DNA of 64,000 nt from Cryptomeria japonica (taxonomy: Eukaryota; Streptophyta; Pinopsida; Cupressales; Cupressaceae): assembly GCF_030272615.1 (NCBI RefSeq), contig NC_081410.1, forward strand, positions 226,758,915-226,822,914. Direction: 5' to 3'. Of the stretch, positions 1 through 11,456 are shown in pieces. Each line of letters begins with the position of its first letter. Position 1 is the stretch's first letter. The position numbers and the translations under genes were made by a program. A model generated the notes under the pieces. It saw only the letters and a program-made list of their open reading frames with translations. It was not told where the DNA came from and did no database searches.

Positions 1-41
1 CTCCACATATTTGTGTACCACATACTTGCAATTTCTACTAG

Positions 42-1756
42 AACGCATGTTTGGACCCACTTGGAAATCCTACTGAGCCTCCCATCAACATAGTTGATTA
101 CGAGGTCCATAACACGTCACTTGTAAGAGATGAGACAATAGGGGTGAGAGCATATTTTGGAGAGTCATAGAGTGCTAGAGATGAAATAGTGGTAAGAACT
201 TGTAATTTCATAGTACATTAAATTATAATAAAAATTAATAATTATAAGAGATATTAGTGTACTAAAATTTATATTTATGTGGGATTTAAAAAATCTTGAT
301 GTCTAGGGATGATTTGAGATAGGTGCATCAAGCCACAATATCAAGCTTCCATTTGGCCTAGAGAGTTACATGGTATTATTTTTTGCACATATATATTTAC
401 ATATTTCATTTAAGTTGTCAATGAGTAAACTATAGATTGATTTATATAATATATGTTGATGTCATTTTACTCTTGTAGGAAACTCCTAGTGTGGATGAGG
501 AGCCATGTTTCCTAGCCTTGGACACCACTACTACTAATCTAGGAAAGGTAGTTTCAAACACAAATTTTGTTGAATTATTAGTTTGAAGAGTTTGCATGTA
601 ATTTACATAGCTTATTATAGCATTCAATTTAGATGTTAACTTTTCAATTGTATGAAATGATTATACATGTGCACATAGATTGATTGTCTCACATTCTTGT
701 CATTTTTATGCAACAACCTATTGGATTTACATCAATGTTGAATGCTCCTAAAACAGTTGACTTCCCAATGCAAGAGGTATATGTTTATTTTATACTCTTG
801 ATATGTTTAGATAGAAGTATCTATATATCTAGTTTAGTTTAAGATTATTTGTCGATTATATTATTTACTAATTTGTAAAAAAATTATTTTGTTCATGTTA
901 TAGTCTTTTACCCTAGTTGACACTATTGTGGAGAAACTACCAATAGTATATCAAAGGACTCTTGATCGTCATAGGGGACCACCACCTATGGTTCGTCTTT
1001 CAGAGAAAAGACTGATAAATGAGGTAATCAGAATTTAATTACAAAGAAATTATAATTCAGCATACATATTAATTTTGATATTAATTTGGTCGAATTATAA
1101 ATTATCTAATACATAATTAATCTAATTTGTTGTTTGTATTGATATTGTGTCGTCATCTCCAGAGGCATGAAGTACTTCAAAGAGGCTCCATTTTGACAAT
1201 CCACTAATATTTAAGGATTTCCTAGAGATGTATAGCATGACTTTTGGATCTAGATGACATATGCCACATATTGTATTTAGATCTATATGGCATATGTCAT
1301 ATTTTGTATTTATAGATCTCTATATGGGATATATCACATTTTGTATAGCATTTATTGAGTTGTCATATATATGCCATTTTTGTATACATACAATTATTAT
1401 ATATTTTGATGATGAAAAATGGATATTTGATCTAATTCATTCCTCGTGTGCAATTCTTCCTACTTATATTTTGAATGTTTAATCAATTTAGAATGGTACT
1501 AAATAATAGTAAGGTATACCTTCTTAATGATATTGCACTTGAATACAACTTATGAATTACAATTGGTAATCCATTTATATATTCTAATTGTTAAATTTGG
1601 CTGCCTTGGGAAACTTCACCAAATTTTATAATTATCTTTCTAACATTATCAATCACAACATGGATGCTTAGTAATGACAGACAACGATTAATCAAATTTG
1701 GATTCAATTTCATGTTCTAAATTTTCATGATGTTATCAAACAAATTAGTTAGTATG

Positions 1757-1807
<51 letters not shown>

Positions 1808-1994
1808 CTTACTTTGTCTATTATCACATAACTATTGAACATGCATGGGCATGATATGACATAAAAAAGTTATGATTTTACCTTTACACTAGGTTGCACC
1901 ATCGAGGCAAGTGATACCTCAACCAATAGAACTACAATACCTGGAATTTGTGAACCCATAGCATCATGACATTGGTCATGCATTTAAAAAATGA
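42..1994 (+). pseudogene. Multi-exon gene remnant of unknown function (5' partial)
   Basis: I do not recognise the product. Candidate exons are 42-191, 479-547, 714-776, 904-1023 and 1163-1207, with a possible last exon at 1893-1994. Exons 42, 479, 904, 1163 and 1893 follow an AG acceptor, and the first four exons end at a GT donor. Every internal exon is a multiple of three and joins in phase 0, giving a continuous acidic and proline-containing reading (for example LGNPTEPPINIVDYEV, VDEEPCFLALDTT, RHRGPPPMVRLSEKR). Three defects suggest decay: an in-frame TAG at 168-170, no AG acceptor before the 714 exon, and stops at 1205-1207 (TAA) and 1959-1961 (TAG). The introns are AT-rich and 119-290 bp long, apart from the 685-bp gap before the last exon. 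The gene probably starts left of the window. It could be a transposon-borne gene or a captured host gene fragment. Confidence 0.42.
1759..1806. repeat. (TA)n microsatellite
   Basis: An uninterrupted TA dinucleotide run of about 48 bp. It lies in the last putative intron of the gene remnant at the left edge. Confidence 0.95.
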
Positions 1995-2059
1995 ATGAAA
2001 AGAAAATATCAATAATATTCATGGTGAGTTCAAAAAAAGTTGTAAAATAGTGATGCATA

Positions 2060-3090
2060 GAGTACACAAAATGTTGCAAAAAGTGGCGTGGCCACAAACC
2101 ATTAGCATGAGAAAGTCTAGTTAGGAAAGTGTATGCTACACATGCTCCTATTTTTCTTTTGAAATCACTTGAACACTCAGGGGCATGTCGTAGCGGTGTT
2201 CTCTTAAGTGCCCTAAGTTTAAAAAATTGTCAAACTTTGATGACCTATATCTCAGAATTCAGGGCACATATACGCGATCTGTTTGAACCTACAGGGTCAT
2301 GTGAGGACCCTCTACAAAAACCTTTCTCATATTTTTAGGAATTGGAACCATATTCGTAGGGAAACAATTTTTCAATTGATATGAACATTGTCAAATACAT
2401 GCAATGTAAACATGCAAGGTAGCCTAATTTTTGTTTTGTTCATCATGGTCATGAACCATCAGCGCGAGAAATTCTAAGTAGTTGGTTTTATGATAGGAAT
2501 TATCCTATTTTTATTTTGAACTCACTTGAACGTTCAAGGGCATGTCATAGCGACATGGCCTCTTAAGTGCCCTAAGTTCAAAAAATTATCAAACTTTGAC
2601 GACCTATATCTCAAAATTCAGGGCACATAAAAGTGGTCCATTTGAACCTACAAGATCATGTGAGGACTCCCTACAATAACCTATCTCATATTTTTAAAAA
2701 TTGAAACCATATCCATAGGGAAACATTTTTTTTGTTGATGCAAAAATTATCAGATGCATGCAATGCAAATGTGCAAGGTAGCCTAATTTTTGTTCTACTT
2801 GTCATGGTCATGAACCGTCAACACGAGCAAGTCTAGGTAGGCAGCTTTTTTCTAGGAATGCTCCTATTTTTCTTTTAAACTTGCTCAAACTCTTAGGGGC
2901 ATGTCATAGAGACATTGTCTCTTAAGTACCCTATGTTAAAAAATTATCAAACTTTGACGACCTATATCTTAGAATCTAGGGCACATACAAATGAACCATT
3001 TGAACCTATAAGGTCATTTAAGGACCCTCTACAATAACCTATCTTAGATTTTGAATACTAAAAACCATATTTTTAGGGCATCAATTTTTA
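2060..3090. repeat. Tandem array, three copies of a 359-bp unit
   Basis: The landmark TCTTAAG inside CTCTTAAGTGCCCTAAG starts at 2202, 2561 and 2920, exactly 359 bp apart each time. Each copy also carries the landmarks GGCATGTC, GACCTATATCT, AGGGCACATA, TTTGAACCTA and AAACCATAT in the same order. The copies differ by scattered substitutions and small indels, so the array is old. No ORF is conserved between the copies. Confidence 0.88.
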
Positions 3091-4078
3091 TTTCTCCAAC
3101 CAAAAGAACAACCTCACTTCTTTGATTCAGTAGTTGAATTAGATTTTTCCATGATTTTCCTAACCCCTATATTGCCAAGCTATGAGAAAAACTAAGTTTC
3201 TTAACCAAACAAATAATTAGATTGAATTAATTTAATAGAATCCTCTTAAGAAACATTTACAACGTGAACAACAAAAGAAACATGAACATATTTTTATGAT
3301 CATTCTGAGGAATGAAAAGAGGGCAATCCTAGTGAAAATAGGGTAGTCCTAATGAAAATAAGGCAGCCCTTATGAACCTAGGACAACCATAATGAAAATA
3401 GAGGAGGTCTTAATGAACCTAGGACAACCATAATATAAATAGGACAATTGTAATGAACCATTAAGACATGGTATTATGAATAATGCATTGTACCTTCCAT
3501 TCCTTAGTCTCCTACCAAATAAACAACCTCACTTCTTTGATTCGATAGTTGAATCAATTTTTTCCATGATTTTCATAACCCTTGCATTCTCAAGCCATGA
3601 GAAAAACTAAGTTTCTTAACCAAACAAATAATTAGATTGCATTAATTTAATATAAGAAACATATACAATGTGAACAACATAGTGATCATTCTTTGGAATG
3701 ATAGTGGGGTGGTCCTAGTGAAAATATGGAAATCCTAATGAAAATAGGGTAGTCCTTATGAACCTTAGACAACCATAATGAAAATAGATCAGTCTTAATG
3801 AACCTAGGATAACCCTAATGTAAATAGGACAACCGTAATGAACCATCAGGACATGTTATTATGAATAATGTATTGTCCCTTCCATTCCTTATAGTCTTGA
3901 ACCAAAAGAACAACCTCACTCACTTTATTTGGCAGTTGAATTAAATTTTACCATAATTTCACTAACCCCTACATTGCCCAGTCATGAGAAAAAACTAAGT
4001 TTCTTAACCAAACAAATAATTAGATTGCATTAATTTAATAGAATATTCTTAAGAAACATTTTTAACATGAACAAAAAA
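3091..4078. repeat. Tandem array of a 390-415 bp unit, about 2.5 copies, with 21-bp sub-repeats
   Basis: The landmark CCTCACT recurs near 3112, 3527 and 3914. The block AAACTAAGTTTCTTAACC recurs just after each copy starts. The first two copies end in a degenerate run of about 21-bp sub-repeats of the form GAAAATAGGGYAGTCCTAAT, and this sub-run accounts for the difference in unit length. The array directly abuts the 359-bp array. Adjacent arrays of this kind are known in the untranslated parts of some gypsy elements, but no LTR was found here to assign them. Confidence 0.8.
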
Positions 4079-4344
4079 GTTTTATATGGTACCATGAATA
4101 TACCTCCTTATGAATTAAATCAAATATACCCACAATGTTGAAGAAAAATGTTAACACAATAGTATTTTCTGCCAAAAAGACCTACATATGTTAACAATTG
4201 TTAACAAAAATATAAACTCCAACATACATTTCACTCAATAATGGTTAAAATTAAATATGAACATGAATATAAATCTTCATAATCTTTACAATTCATAATC
4301 ATCATAGTTATCATACTCATCCCATATGGTAAGAGTTACATATG

Positions 4345-5250
4345 CTACTCAAGTGTGCCTGAAGTGTCATTCCTTACTCTTAGAACATCAAGTATTGTGT
4401 CATGATCTACACTATTAACTATCCATAGTCCGTTTGTTCTTGGTTTGTCATGATGCTTCAATAACTTAACATTTGTTGCTATAACAAGGTGTGAATACAT
4501 GAGAATGGTTTTGTGTCTCTCATAGTCTTCAAATGTAGGTATGTCATTATTCCTAATCATATACATTCACAATCATGTTCCAGCAACAACAACAACAAAA
4601 CCTGTATGATACATGAAGTTGTCATCATCTATCATTAGTTTAGTTATCTTATACTTTCCTCGTACACATTGTGCCAACCAATATTATGATCTCTCTCGAT
4701 TCCTTGTAGTGCAACAACTGCATAAACATGTCTTGGTTGTACAAGATCTAAAAGACAATCATAGTCAAGTGAACTTTCCATTTCATCATGTAAAGAGGAT
4801 GTCATTTGAGATAAAGGAGTTAGATACTATGCAATCCATGTATCTACCCACTCATTTGACTCGCATCAATTTCAAATTCAATTTCCTCTTCACTTGAAAT
4901 AACATTTATGGGTATGGAATAATTTTGAGCACCTTGATGAATATTTGATATACCTTGTCTTCTCTTCCTATGTCTTTCTCTATATTTTTCTCTATAAGCT
5001 TTGATTTCTTCTATTGTAGGTTTTATCTTGCCTTTTTTTTATGACTGTTGGCCATCATTACACTTACCAAAAATATTCCAAAAATGATTGTAAGCTTGAG
5101 TTTTGTGCAAACAATTGCTCCAAAATGGTGATTTTTTTCTGATACAAATAGAGATCATGAGTTTTCCTATAAAGAATTGAATGTGGGGACCATTGGAATG
5201 TTCAAAATGATCAATTTTTCCCTTTGTATATGGAGCAACAAATGGATATT
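4345..5250 (-). pseudogene. Unidentified coding remnant, basic region in the middle
   Basis: On the minus strand three stretches stay open: about 5250-5039, about 5036-4848 and 4566-4345. The middle one is rich in Lys, Arg and Glu (IEEIKAYREKYRERHRKRR) and ends in an acidic tail (ISSEEEIEFEIDAS). The first is rich in Phe, Ile, His and Lys. The last (73 codons, starting MYMIRNNDIPTFEDYER) lies in a different frame. Together they look like pieces of one decayed protein, possibly a transposon protein because the basic block resembles a nuclear-localisation or DNA-binding segment. No family is recognised. The 191-residue minus ORF that runs on into 5614 is only a translation of the GA-rich tract. 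Confidence 0.3.
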
Positions 5251-5307
5251 TGTTAGTTAGCCAAAGATGTAGAGAGGAAGGGAGAGACTTATCTAGGTGT
5301 GGTAGGC

Positions 5308-5711
5308 GATAGAGAGAGAGAGGGGGGGGAGGGAGGCAAGGAGGCAGGGAGGGAGGGAGGGAGAAAGTGAGTGAGCCAAAGATATCTAGAGAGAGAGAGA
5401 TTGAGTGAGAGGGAAGAATAGGAGACAGACAGACAGACAGACAAACAAATAGACAGACAGACAGACAAACAGATAGACAGAGACAGAGATAGAGACAGAT
5501 AGACAGATAGATAGACAAACAGACAGACAGACAGACAGAGAGAGACAAAGAGAGACAGAGATAGAGACAGAGACAGAGGGAGAGAGGGAGGGAGGGAGTG
5601 AGTGAGTCAGCCAAAGAGATCTAGAGAGAGAGAGCTTGAGTGAGAGGGAGAGATGGAAGGAAGGGAGTGAGTGAGCCAAAGAGATCTAGAGAGAGAGAGA
5701 GATTTATCTAG
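5308..5711. repeat. GA-rich microsatellite/minisatellite tract
   Basis: Purine-rich on the plus strand, with runs of GAGAGA, GACAGACA and GGGAGGGA. A longer unit recurs around 5350-5400, 5590-5640 and 5665-5710, each reading GAGTGAGTSAGCCAAAGA followed by TATCTAGAGAGAGA or GATCTAGAGAGAGA. Long ORFs here (Ser/Leu/Cys-only proteins) are artefacts of low complexity. The right edge is one end of an inferred inversion. Confidence 0.92.
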
Positions 5712-6114
5712 CTCCCTCACTCCCTCCCTCCCAGAGGTTAGATTTAAAATGAGAGGGGTAGAACTCCTTTATACTTACTTGTCGGAAAACAAATGGAATT
5801 TTTGACACAATTTGACATGGGATCTAGGTCCCCGCTAAAAATATATGACCATTATGAGGCCCCAAATTGGGCCCTTTTGGAGAGGACCATGGCTAGGAAC
5901 CATGGTCTTGATTTAGGACCAAGTTGCCCAGCACTATGGTCCTGGAAATTAGGGCTCCAGGTTTGGGGAGAGACTATGAAGGTAGTTGAAAATCATTTTT
6001 ATTAGGTTATGTGAGTAGAATCAACACTTCGGTTAGGCCTTGGATGCAAAAGTTCCAAAGTGAGGTCCAATTGAGTAAAAAATTGTATGTGAGTACAATT
6101 TAGGATGCTACAAC
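5712..6114 (-). mobile_element. First part of a gypsy-type LTR, inverted (detached half of the 5' LTR)
   Basis: The reverse complement matches the start of the LTR at 14462-14855. It begins TGTAGCATCCTAAATTG (3' LTR: TGTCATGTCCTAAATTG), has a TATAAAGG box (5766-5773), and shares the blocks GGGCCCAATTTGGGGCC and GGGGACCTAGATCCC. Homology stops in AACCTC, where a GGGAGGGAGG-type tract takes over. The missing rest of this LTR lies in the opposite orientation at 8240-8597. The two halves most simply come from one 5' LTR broken by an inversion. Confidence 0.8.
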
Positions 6115-7032
6115 TACCACGATTCTTTGGAGGGGGATACATTATTGAATATATTTCTAACATGGAACATAAATTTGAGGAACCCGTAAGGATGGTCACA
6201 CTAAAGGATGCTTTAGTCTACAATGTTGCTTGTTGGTGGAACACTCATAGATATACTATTAAAAACTCGTACAATTTTAGGATTTTAATCAAAACCCAAT
6301 ACATACAAAAGAAGGAGAATTTCCCACCATTCTTAAATATGCAAGAATAATCACTCTGAAGGATTATATTGATACATGTGTAACCACATGGATAAAAGGA
6401 AGGGAGTACAATCATTGCCTCTACATAAAACTATTCTACTAAACCTTAACACATATCATCTAAACTTGGTACATATAAACCAAGAGAGAAAAGTTGCAAC
6501 CAAGCAATGGAAAGAACTACAACAGGACTTTACCAATACATTCTCATTTTGGGGTGATAACATACCAATATGAGACACACTAGGGAAAATCAAAGAAGTC
6601 ACATTCAAATCTATACTAAATAATATCTAGTTAGAACCTAATCCTCCTCTCTAGAGCCAAGCAGTATGGAAGCTAGTTGAATGGTTGGCTAAGCAAGTGA
6701 AACCAATGACAAACAGGGGCTACAAGGTACACAAAAATGATGAAGAGGTAGACCCAAAGCTATAAATCACTATGGAAGAAGGATAATGACAGTTGGAATT
6801 GCATAAGAATTATGAAGACCATTACTACAATCAACCACTTAAAATCTAGGAAGAGAATATAGATTTTGTAGATAGCCCAAAAATGGCAAAAATAGGAGAC
6901 TGCTATGAAGAATCGGTTGTGGAATCCATGATTAAATTACTTATAGAGTATGAGGAGATATTTGCCCAAACCTTCATGGAAATGAAAGGTATTAAGGAAG
7001 AACTAAGCATAATGAAAATACAATTAAGGGTG
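6115..7032 (+). pseudogene. Ty3/gypsy polyprotein fragment: gag-like segment running into the RT N-terminus
   Basis: A decayed reading frame with stops. It opens with LPRFFGG and a gag-like CWWNTHRYTI motif (6105-6300). Next comes a W-K-E-L-Q-Q-D-F-TNTFSF block (about 6505-6555), and then the segment leading into reverse transcriptase, IGDCYEESVVESMIKLL followed by EYEEIFAQTFMEMKG (6889-6996). This order matches a gypsy polyprotein lineage I know from gymnosperm genomes, in which a gag-like WW domain precedes the RT region. It stops before the RT catalytic motifs, at about 7032. It abuts the LTR terminus at 6114. The protease that should precede it lies on the minus strand at 15699-16073, on the far side of the inserted element. 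Confidence 0.6.
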
Positions 7033-8010
7033 TGTGCAGTATCATGGGGGTCCAAACTAGGCCCTTAAGTGGCAATAAAATTTCTAAAAATCAGAGTTAG
7101 GCAACTTGGCATAAAAATTTGAATAGGTTATTAACATAATTTAAAAAATATGTAAGAAGAAAATTTGTAGCAAATTGAATCTAGTTTCTAAGGTACTAGT
7201 TTTTTTATGGAAAAAATTAAATCTATTTGGTCAAAAAATACAATTTTAATGCAGTACCACTAAAATTTCAAAGAAAAAATTAAAAGCAAGTGCATGTTTG
7301 CAGAACACAAGTATAGTCAAAACATAATTTTTTTTCTAATATTTCCAATATAAGTAAAGGACACATGTTAGAACATGCCACATTTTGTTTGAAAATTTTT
7401 GGCAAGTAAATAATTAATTGTGAGTTTTTTATTAGAACTTTTAAAAAATAAAAAAGTGTTTGTCTACGAACCATAACTTGGTAAAATAATGCACAAAATT
7501 CAATTTTTTTTATTCCTATAGCAATCAAATTATAGAATATGCAGCAATTTTCAGATTTGAAAAATGTTTAACCATGTTAAAGTTATAGATGTTTTTCAAT
7601 CAACCTATCAATTAGGACTTTAGACATAATGTATGTAAAAAATTAAAAATTACTATTTATTAAATTTAAAATAAGGAAAAAATTATATTGGTAGAAAGCT
7701 GGCAATTTCCTTAAAAATATCTAGAAAACCAAGGAAAACTTGAGAACACATTTTTTGTGTTGAATTTCTAGGTTTAGCACCTCCAAGACAAATCCCAAGG
7801 CTATAATTTTTTTGTCAAAGAAATGGATATTAGTTATTAATCAATTTCAGTGCCAAAGGCAACATGAAGGGTGCCAAATATTTTTTGCCCAAAAATTGAA
7901 AAGTGATAACAAATATTTGTTAGTAATGGATATATGTTATTAGAAAATTATAAATATTTTGTAAATTTTTAATAATAGTATCTTTATATATTAGTAATAC
8001 ATATAGATCT
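7033..8010. other. Unassigned AT-rich interval
   Basis: About 1 kb with poly-A and poly-T runs and no convincing ORF on either strand. A 5' junction with the preceding gypsy fragment is suggested where coding similarity stops abruptly at about 7032. No terminal repeats or other diagnostic structures were found. Confidence 0.5.
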
Positions 8011-8193
8011 AAGAGAGAGAGAGTGTGAGAGAGGATGGAGAAGGGACACATAGAGATAGAGAGAAGAGATTGAGTGAGGGTGAGAGAGGGAGCCATGGAG
8101 AGAGAGAGAGAGAGTGGTAGAGCTAGAGACGGGGGGAGGGAGAAAGTGAGAGAAGAAGAGAGATCTAGGTGTATGAGAGAGAGGGAGCCTAAG

Positions 8194-8230
<37 letters not shown>
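8011..8230. repeat. GA-rich microsatellite tract
   Basis: Plus-strand GAGAGA-rich tract ending in a pure (GA)n run of about 30 bp (8199-8230). It sits directly before the 3' part of the 5' LTR. It marks the right-hand end of the inferred inverted block. ORFs across it are low-complexity artefacts. Confidence 0.92.
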
Positions 8231-8233
<3 letters not shown>

Positions 8234-8239
8234 AGTAAC

Positions 8240-8597
8240 AATGGCAAATTGATACTACCTAGTCTCAAAAAATCAGACCAAACTTCTGAGAGCATATTCC
8301 AAACAGCTTATTTTCCCAGATATAGGTCATTGTCTCTGTGCGACATCTGTAGCTTACTATTTCTATTAGAATACTTCAATTATCACCTATTTTTCCATAA
8401 TAATCAACAATCAAATCCAATTCAATATAGAAAGGAGAAAACCCCTACCAAAGGAGCTTGGAATAGAATCAAAATATCATTTTTTTGAGGCTAGATCTAT
8501 TAGATTCCCTCTCCTTCCAAATGTAATGGTGAATTAGGTCATATAGTTGTTTTACTATCTTAATCTAACCCTAACCCTAATTTTTCCAACCATTACA
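8240..8597 (+). mobile_element. 3' part of the 5' LTR of the gag/protease gypsy element
   Basis: Aligns along its whole length with 15175-15526, the end of the 3' LTR. Shared blocks include AATTGATACT, AATACTTCAATTAT, AATCATCAACAATCAAATCC, CCCCTACCAAAGGAGC and CCAAATGTAATGGTGAATTAGG. It ends CCAACCATTACA, like the 3' LTR. Many substitutions separate the two copies, so the insertion is old. The missing 5' portion is the inverted piece at 5712-6114. Confidence 0.82.
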
Positions 8598-8600
8598 TTT

Positions 8601-8614
8601 TTGGTGAACCCAAC
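8601..8614 (+). other. Candidate primer-binding site
   Basis: TGGTGAACCCAACT begins three bases after the LTR end. That is where a minus-strand primer site is expected, and TGG pairs with a tRNA CCA end. The cognate tRNA is not identified. Confidence 0.45.
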
Positions 8615-9002
8615 TTCTTGCACCCTAATTTCTTATTTGTGATCTTATATTTGATTTGCAAGCATTTCTAAATTCAAATTTGTACTCATAAGTTCTATTT
8701 TCAATTGAATTACATAATTTTAGAGGTTAAATTCACAAAAGCCCTAATTTATAAATCTAAAATCAACTTGTGGGTTGCATAATTTTTTAAGTGTATTTTC
8801 AAATCTGATATTTATGACATGTTATGCTATGATTTAAAGGCATTTATCATTCAAAATCAAAATTTAAATTTTTTAATTAATTAGTTAATCAATCATTTCT
8901 ACAAAAAAAGGCATTTTTATCATAGTTTTTAATTTTTGCATTCAAATTTCTCTCCTTTGTGCATGAGTTTTTGTTGCCATTAGTCCTCTACGCAATATTC
9001 CC

Positions 9003-10702
9003 TTGAGAAGAAGTTGTATAATTAAGGCTTCCAAAGGCTTAACTACTAAGGATATGAAGCCTAATTTGGATAACTTATTTCATGAGAATGTTGGTGCTTC
9101 CTCCAACCCAACAAATGATATCATTTATCTCCATTCTCCTCATAATTCTCATGATGTGGATGAATCACTAAATAGGGTTATTGTTGACCAATTAGAGAAG
9201 ACTGAAAATGAATTTGAAATTCTTCAACAATGGATGAGTCAATAATACCCAAAAAGTGAGGCAATCACATTAATTGAAAGATTAAAAAGAATGGTGCAAA
9301 GTGATAAAATTGATGTTGATTTGTTGTATGGCCTTGCTCATCTTGTTGAAACTAATATCATGCTAATAAAAAATTGTGTCAAATTCCTTGGTTACTCTCA
9401 GCCCACTAGTCAAGTCAGCCATTCTATTCCTATACCTACATCCTTGCCTAGTGTGCCTACATTTACATCTTCTATAATGACTAATTCCATACAAAATGTT
9501 AATCCTAAACATGTTAGTCATAGGGCAATCCTTTTAATCAATATTCTTGCATCCCTCTTTTTGTGAGTCTTTCATTTGTATCCCAATCATTTCCCATACC
9601 CACATATCATAGTCTTCCACCTCCTTATCCTCAACCTCCACCCATATACAACAATATTACTACTCCATCACAATCCAACATGTCCAATTTCAATCTTTGT
9701 AGTGAAACAACCATTTATAACTTAGCCCAAACTGTTACATCCCTACAACAATAATTGGCTTCCATTACTCAATGCAATTCTAATGTGCCCACATTTTTTG
9801 TAGCAATCCTATTATTTGATCACATTATTTTGTTTTCCCTCCTAAGTATATGGAAGTCCCTTAATTGGAGTTGTACAATGAAAAAGGTGACCCTTTCACT
9901 CATGTGAAAATATTCCAAACTTTGTGTAGTGATTTTTCTCATGACCAAAGACTTATGCCTAAATTGTTTACTACAACCCTTAGGGATAAAGCTTTGCAAT
10001 GGTATTGTTCTTTGTCTCCTTATTCTACCACTTATTTTCAACAATTGCTTAATTCTTTTATTCAACAATTTTAAAATAATATTGGTCCTAAGATTACTTT
10101 GATTGATTTGATTCAAATGAGTTAAAGAAAAAGTGACTAATTTTATCTGTAGATATAAACATTTGTATTCTCAAATTTCTTATCCTATGCCTAATTATGA
10201 TGTTCAAATATTGTTTATCGCTAATTTACAAAAATACATTAGAGATAAGCTTCTATTTTTTGAGTTTACTTCCTTTACGCAATTGTGTGCAATAATTCAT
10301 AACTATTAGCTTCAAGTGATTAAATTCAAATCATCCACTTCAATGGCTTCAGTTGATAAGAATGAGAGAGCTCAATAATCCTTTGTGAAGTTTAAACCTA
10401 ACAAAGGATACATCAAGATAAATGACAACATCAATACTCGAGTGGAAGCCATGACATCAGGTGTGGCTCCTGTATCCAAATACTTTAAAAAAGAGTTAAC
10501 TCGTCTTTATGAGCCTTTCCATAGTATAATGTCAAGGTTAATAAATTATAATATGTTGAAACTTCCTCCTATTAGACCAATTGACTCTTCTAAACTAATG
10601 CCACCCTATCATGATCCCAAATCCTTTTGTCAATGTCATCGTCAACTTGGACATGATACTGAAAAGTGTTATACTTTGAGAAGTAAGATTCAAGGCCATT
10701 GA
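9003..10702 (+). pseudogene. gag: Decayed gag of a Ty3/gypsy element (Tat/Athila-like)
   Basis: Several frames with stops together read as a plant gypsy Gag. The capsid-like core is at 9868-10071 (GDPFTHVKIFQTLC, then LRDKALQWYCSL), the usual position of the retrotransposon gag domain. A truncated zinc-knuckle-like motif (FCQCHRQLGHDTEKCYTLR, 10627-10683) fits the CxxH..GH..C version typical of Tat/Ogre-type Gags. The N-terminal part (9003-9245) is acidic and Asn-rich. Frameshifts and stops (for example around 9243, 9565, 10072 and 10700) rule out a working protein. The lineage call rests on motif style only. Confidence 0.68.
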
Positions 10703-10727
10703 TAATAATATTATATCTATAGCTAGT

Positions 10728-11378
10728 GTGAATGACAAAGGAAACAAATATGTAGCTCCTCTTAATCAAAATCTCCAAATCTTCACCAATCCTTTGCCTT
10801 CTCAATATATTAATGTTATTGAGTCAGAGTCTCTTCCCTTTTCTCCCAATGACCTTGGTGTAAAATATAATAATGATGTGAATCTTGTTGACAAACCTAC
10901 ACCTTCTAGGGACCTATGCATTACCTTTGATCCTAGTGAGACTATTGTTGCACCTGATGACCCATTGAATATCACTATGCAGATCAAAGACAAAATCTCA
11001 CAAGGAGTTCTCATTGATCCAGCATGTATGGTAATTGTGATCACTGGATAATATCTTTACATTTTACAATTGTATCAAGTAACATATGATAAATTTGATG
11101 TTATGGTCAAGGTTTACAATAGTTTATCTTACCCTATTATTGGTTCCATTACCCTTCTTGTTGAGGCTAGTACTAAGTTCTTAGATGTGACTTTTTCTAT
11201 CATTCCTACATTGTATAAATTTCATGTGAAGCTGGGATATCCTTGGCTCTCTTCCATAAAAACTATCCCTTCTACCATTCATAAATGTTTAAAATTACCC
11301 CATAATGGCACTATCATAACAATTAATCATATCCTTTACCAATCCACGATGAAGCGTCAAAATTTAACCCTTAATTAA
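10728..11378 (+). pseudogene. Decayed gag-pol linker and aspartic-protease-like domain
   Basis: A linker (10728-11051, acidic, ending in a stop) leads into a protease-like segment at 11070-11378. The order of elements suits a gypsy retropepsin: a beta-rich GSITLLVEA block, VTFSIIPTLYKFHVKLGYPWL (equivalent to the usual F-x-V-x-x-x-YN-x-LLGRPW) and a PSTIHKCLKLP tail. LG-Y-PW replaces LLGRPW, and the catalytic D-[TS]-G is not visible in frame. No reverse transcriptase, RNase H or integrase follows before the 3' LTR, so the element is non-autonomous by structure. Confidence 0.55.
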
Positions 11379-11456
11379 TTTTGGCCTAAACAATTTGAGT
11401 ATCTTAAGCCTTGAAGTGACACCCTTTTTCTATCTTATCAAAAGTTAAAACATGAG

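Noticed and set aside
2060-4078. CRISPR array
   Set aside because: Units are 359 and about 400 bp with no short identical repeats and unique spacers, and the DNA is plant nuclear.
5039-5679. Overlapping minus-strand ORFs of 191 and 97 codons (Ser/Leu/Cys/Val repeats)
   Set aside because: They translate a GA/GACA microsatellite; open frames there come from low complexity, not coding.
7984-8488. ORFs across the GA tract on both strands (RERERE and LSLSLS)
   Set aside because: Same reason: simple repeat, running on into LTR sequence.
8560-8580. CCCTAACCCTAA at the end of both gypsy LTRs (also 15500) as telomere-like repeat
   Set aside because: Only two units, at the same LTR position in both copies; an ordinary part of the LTR.
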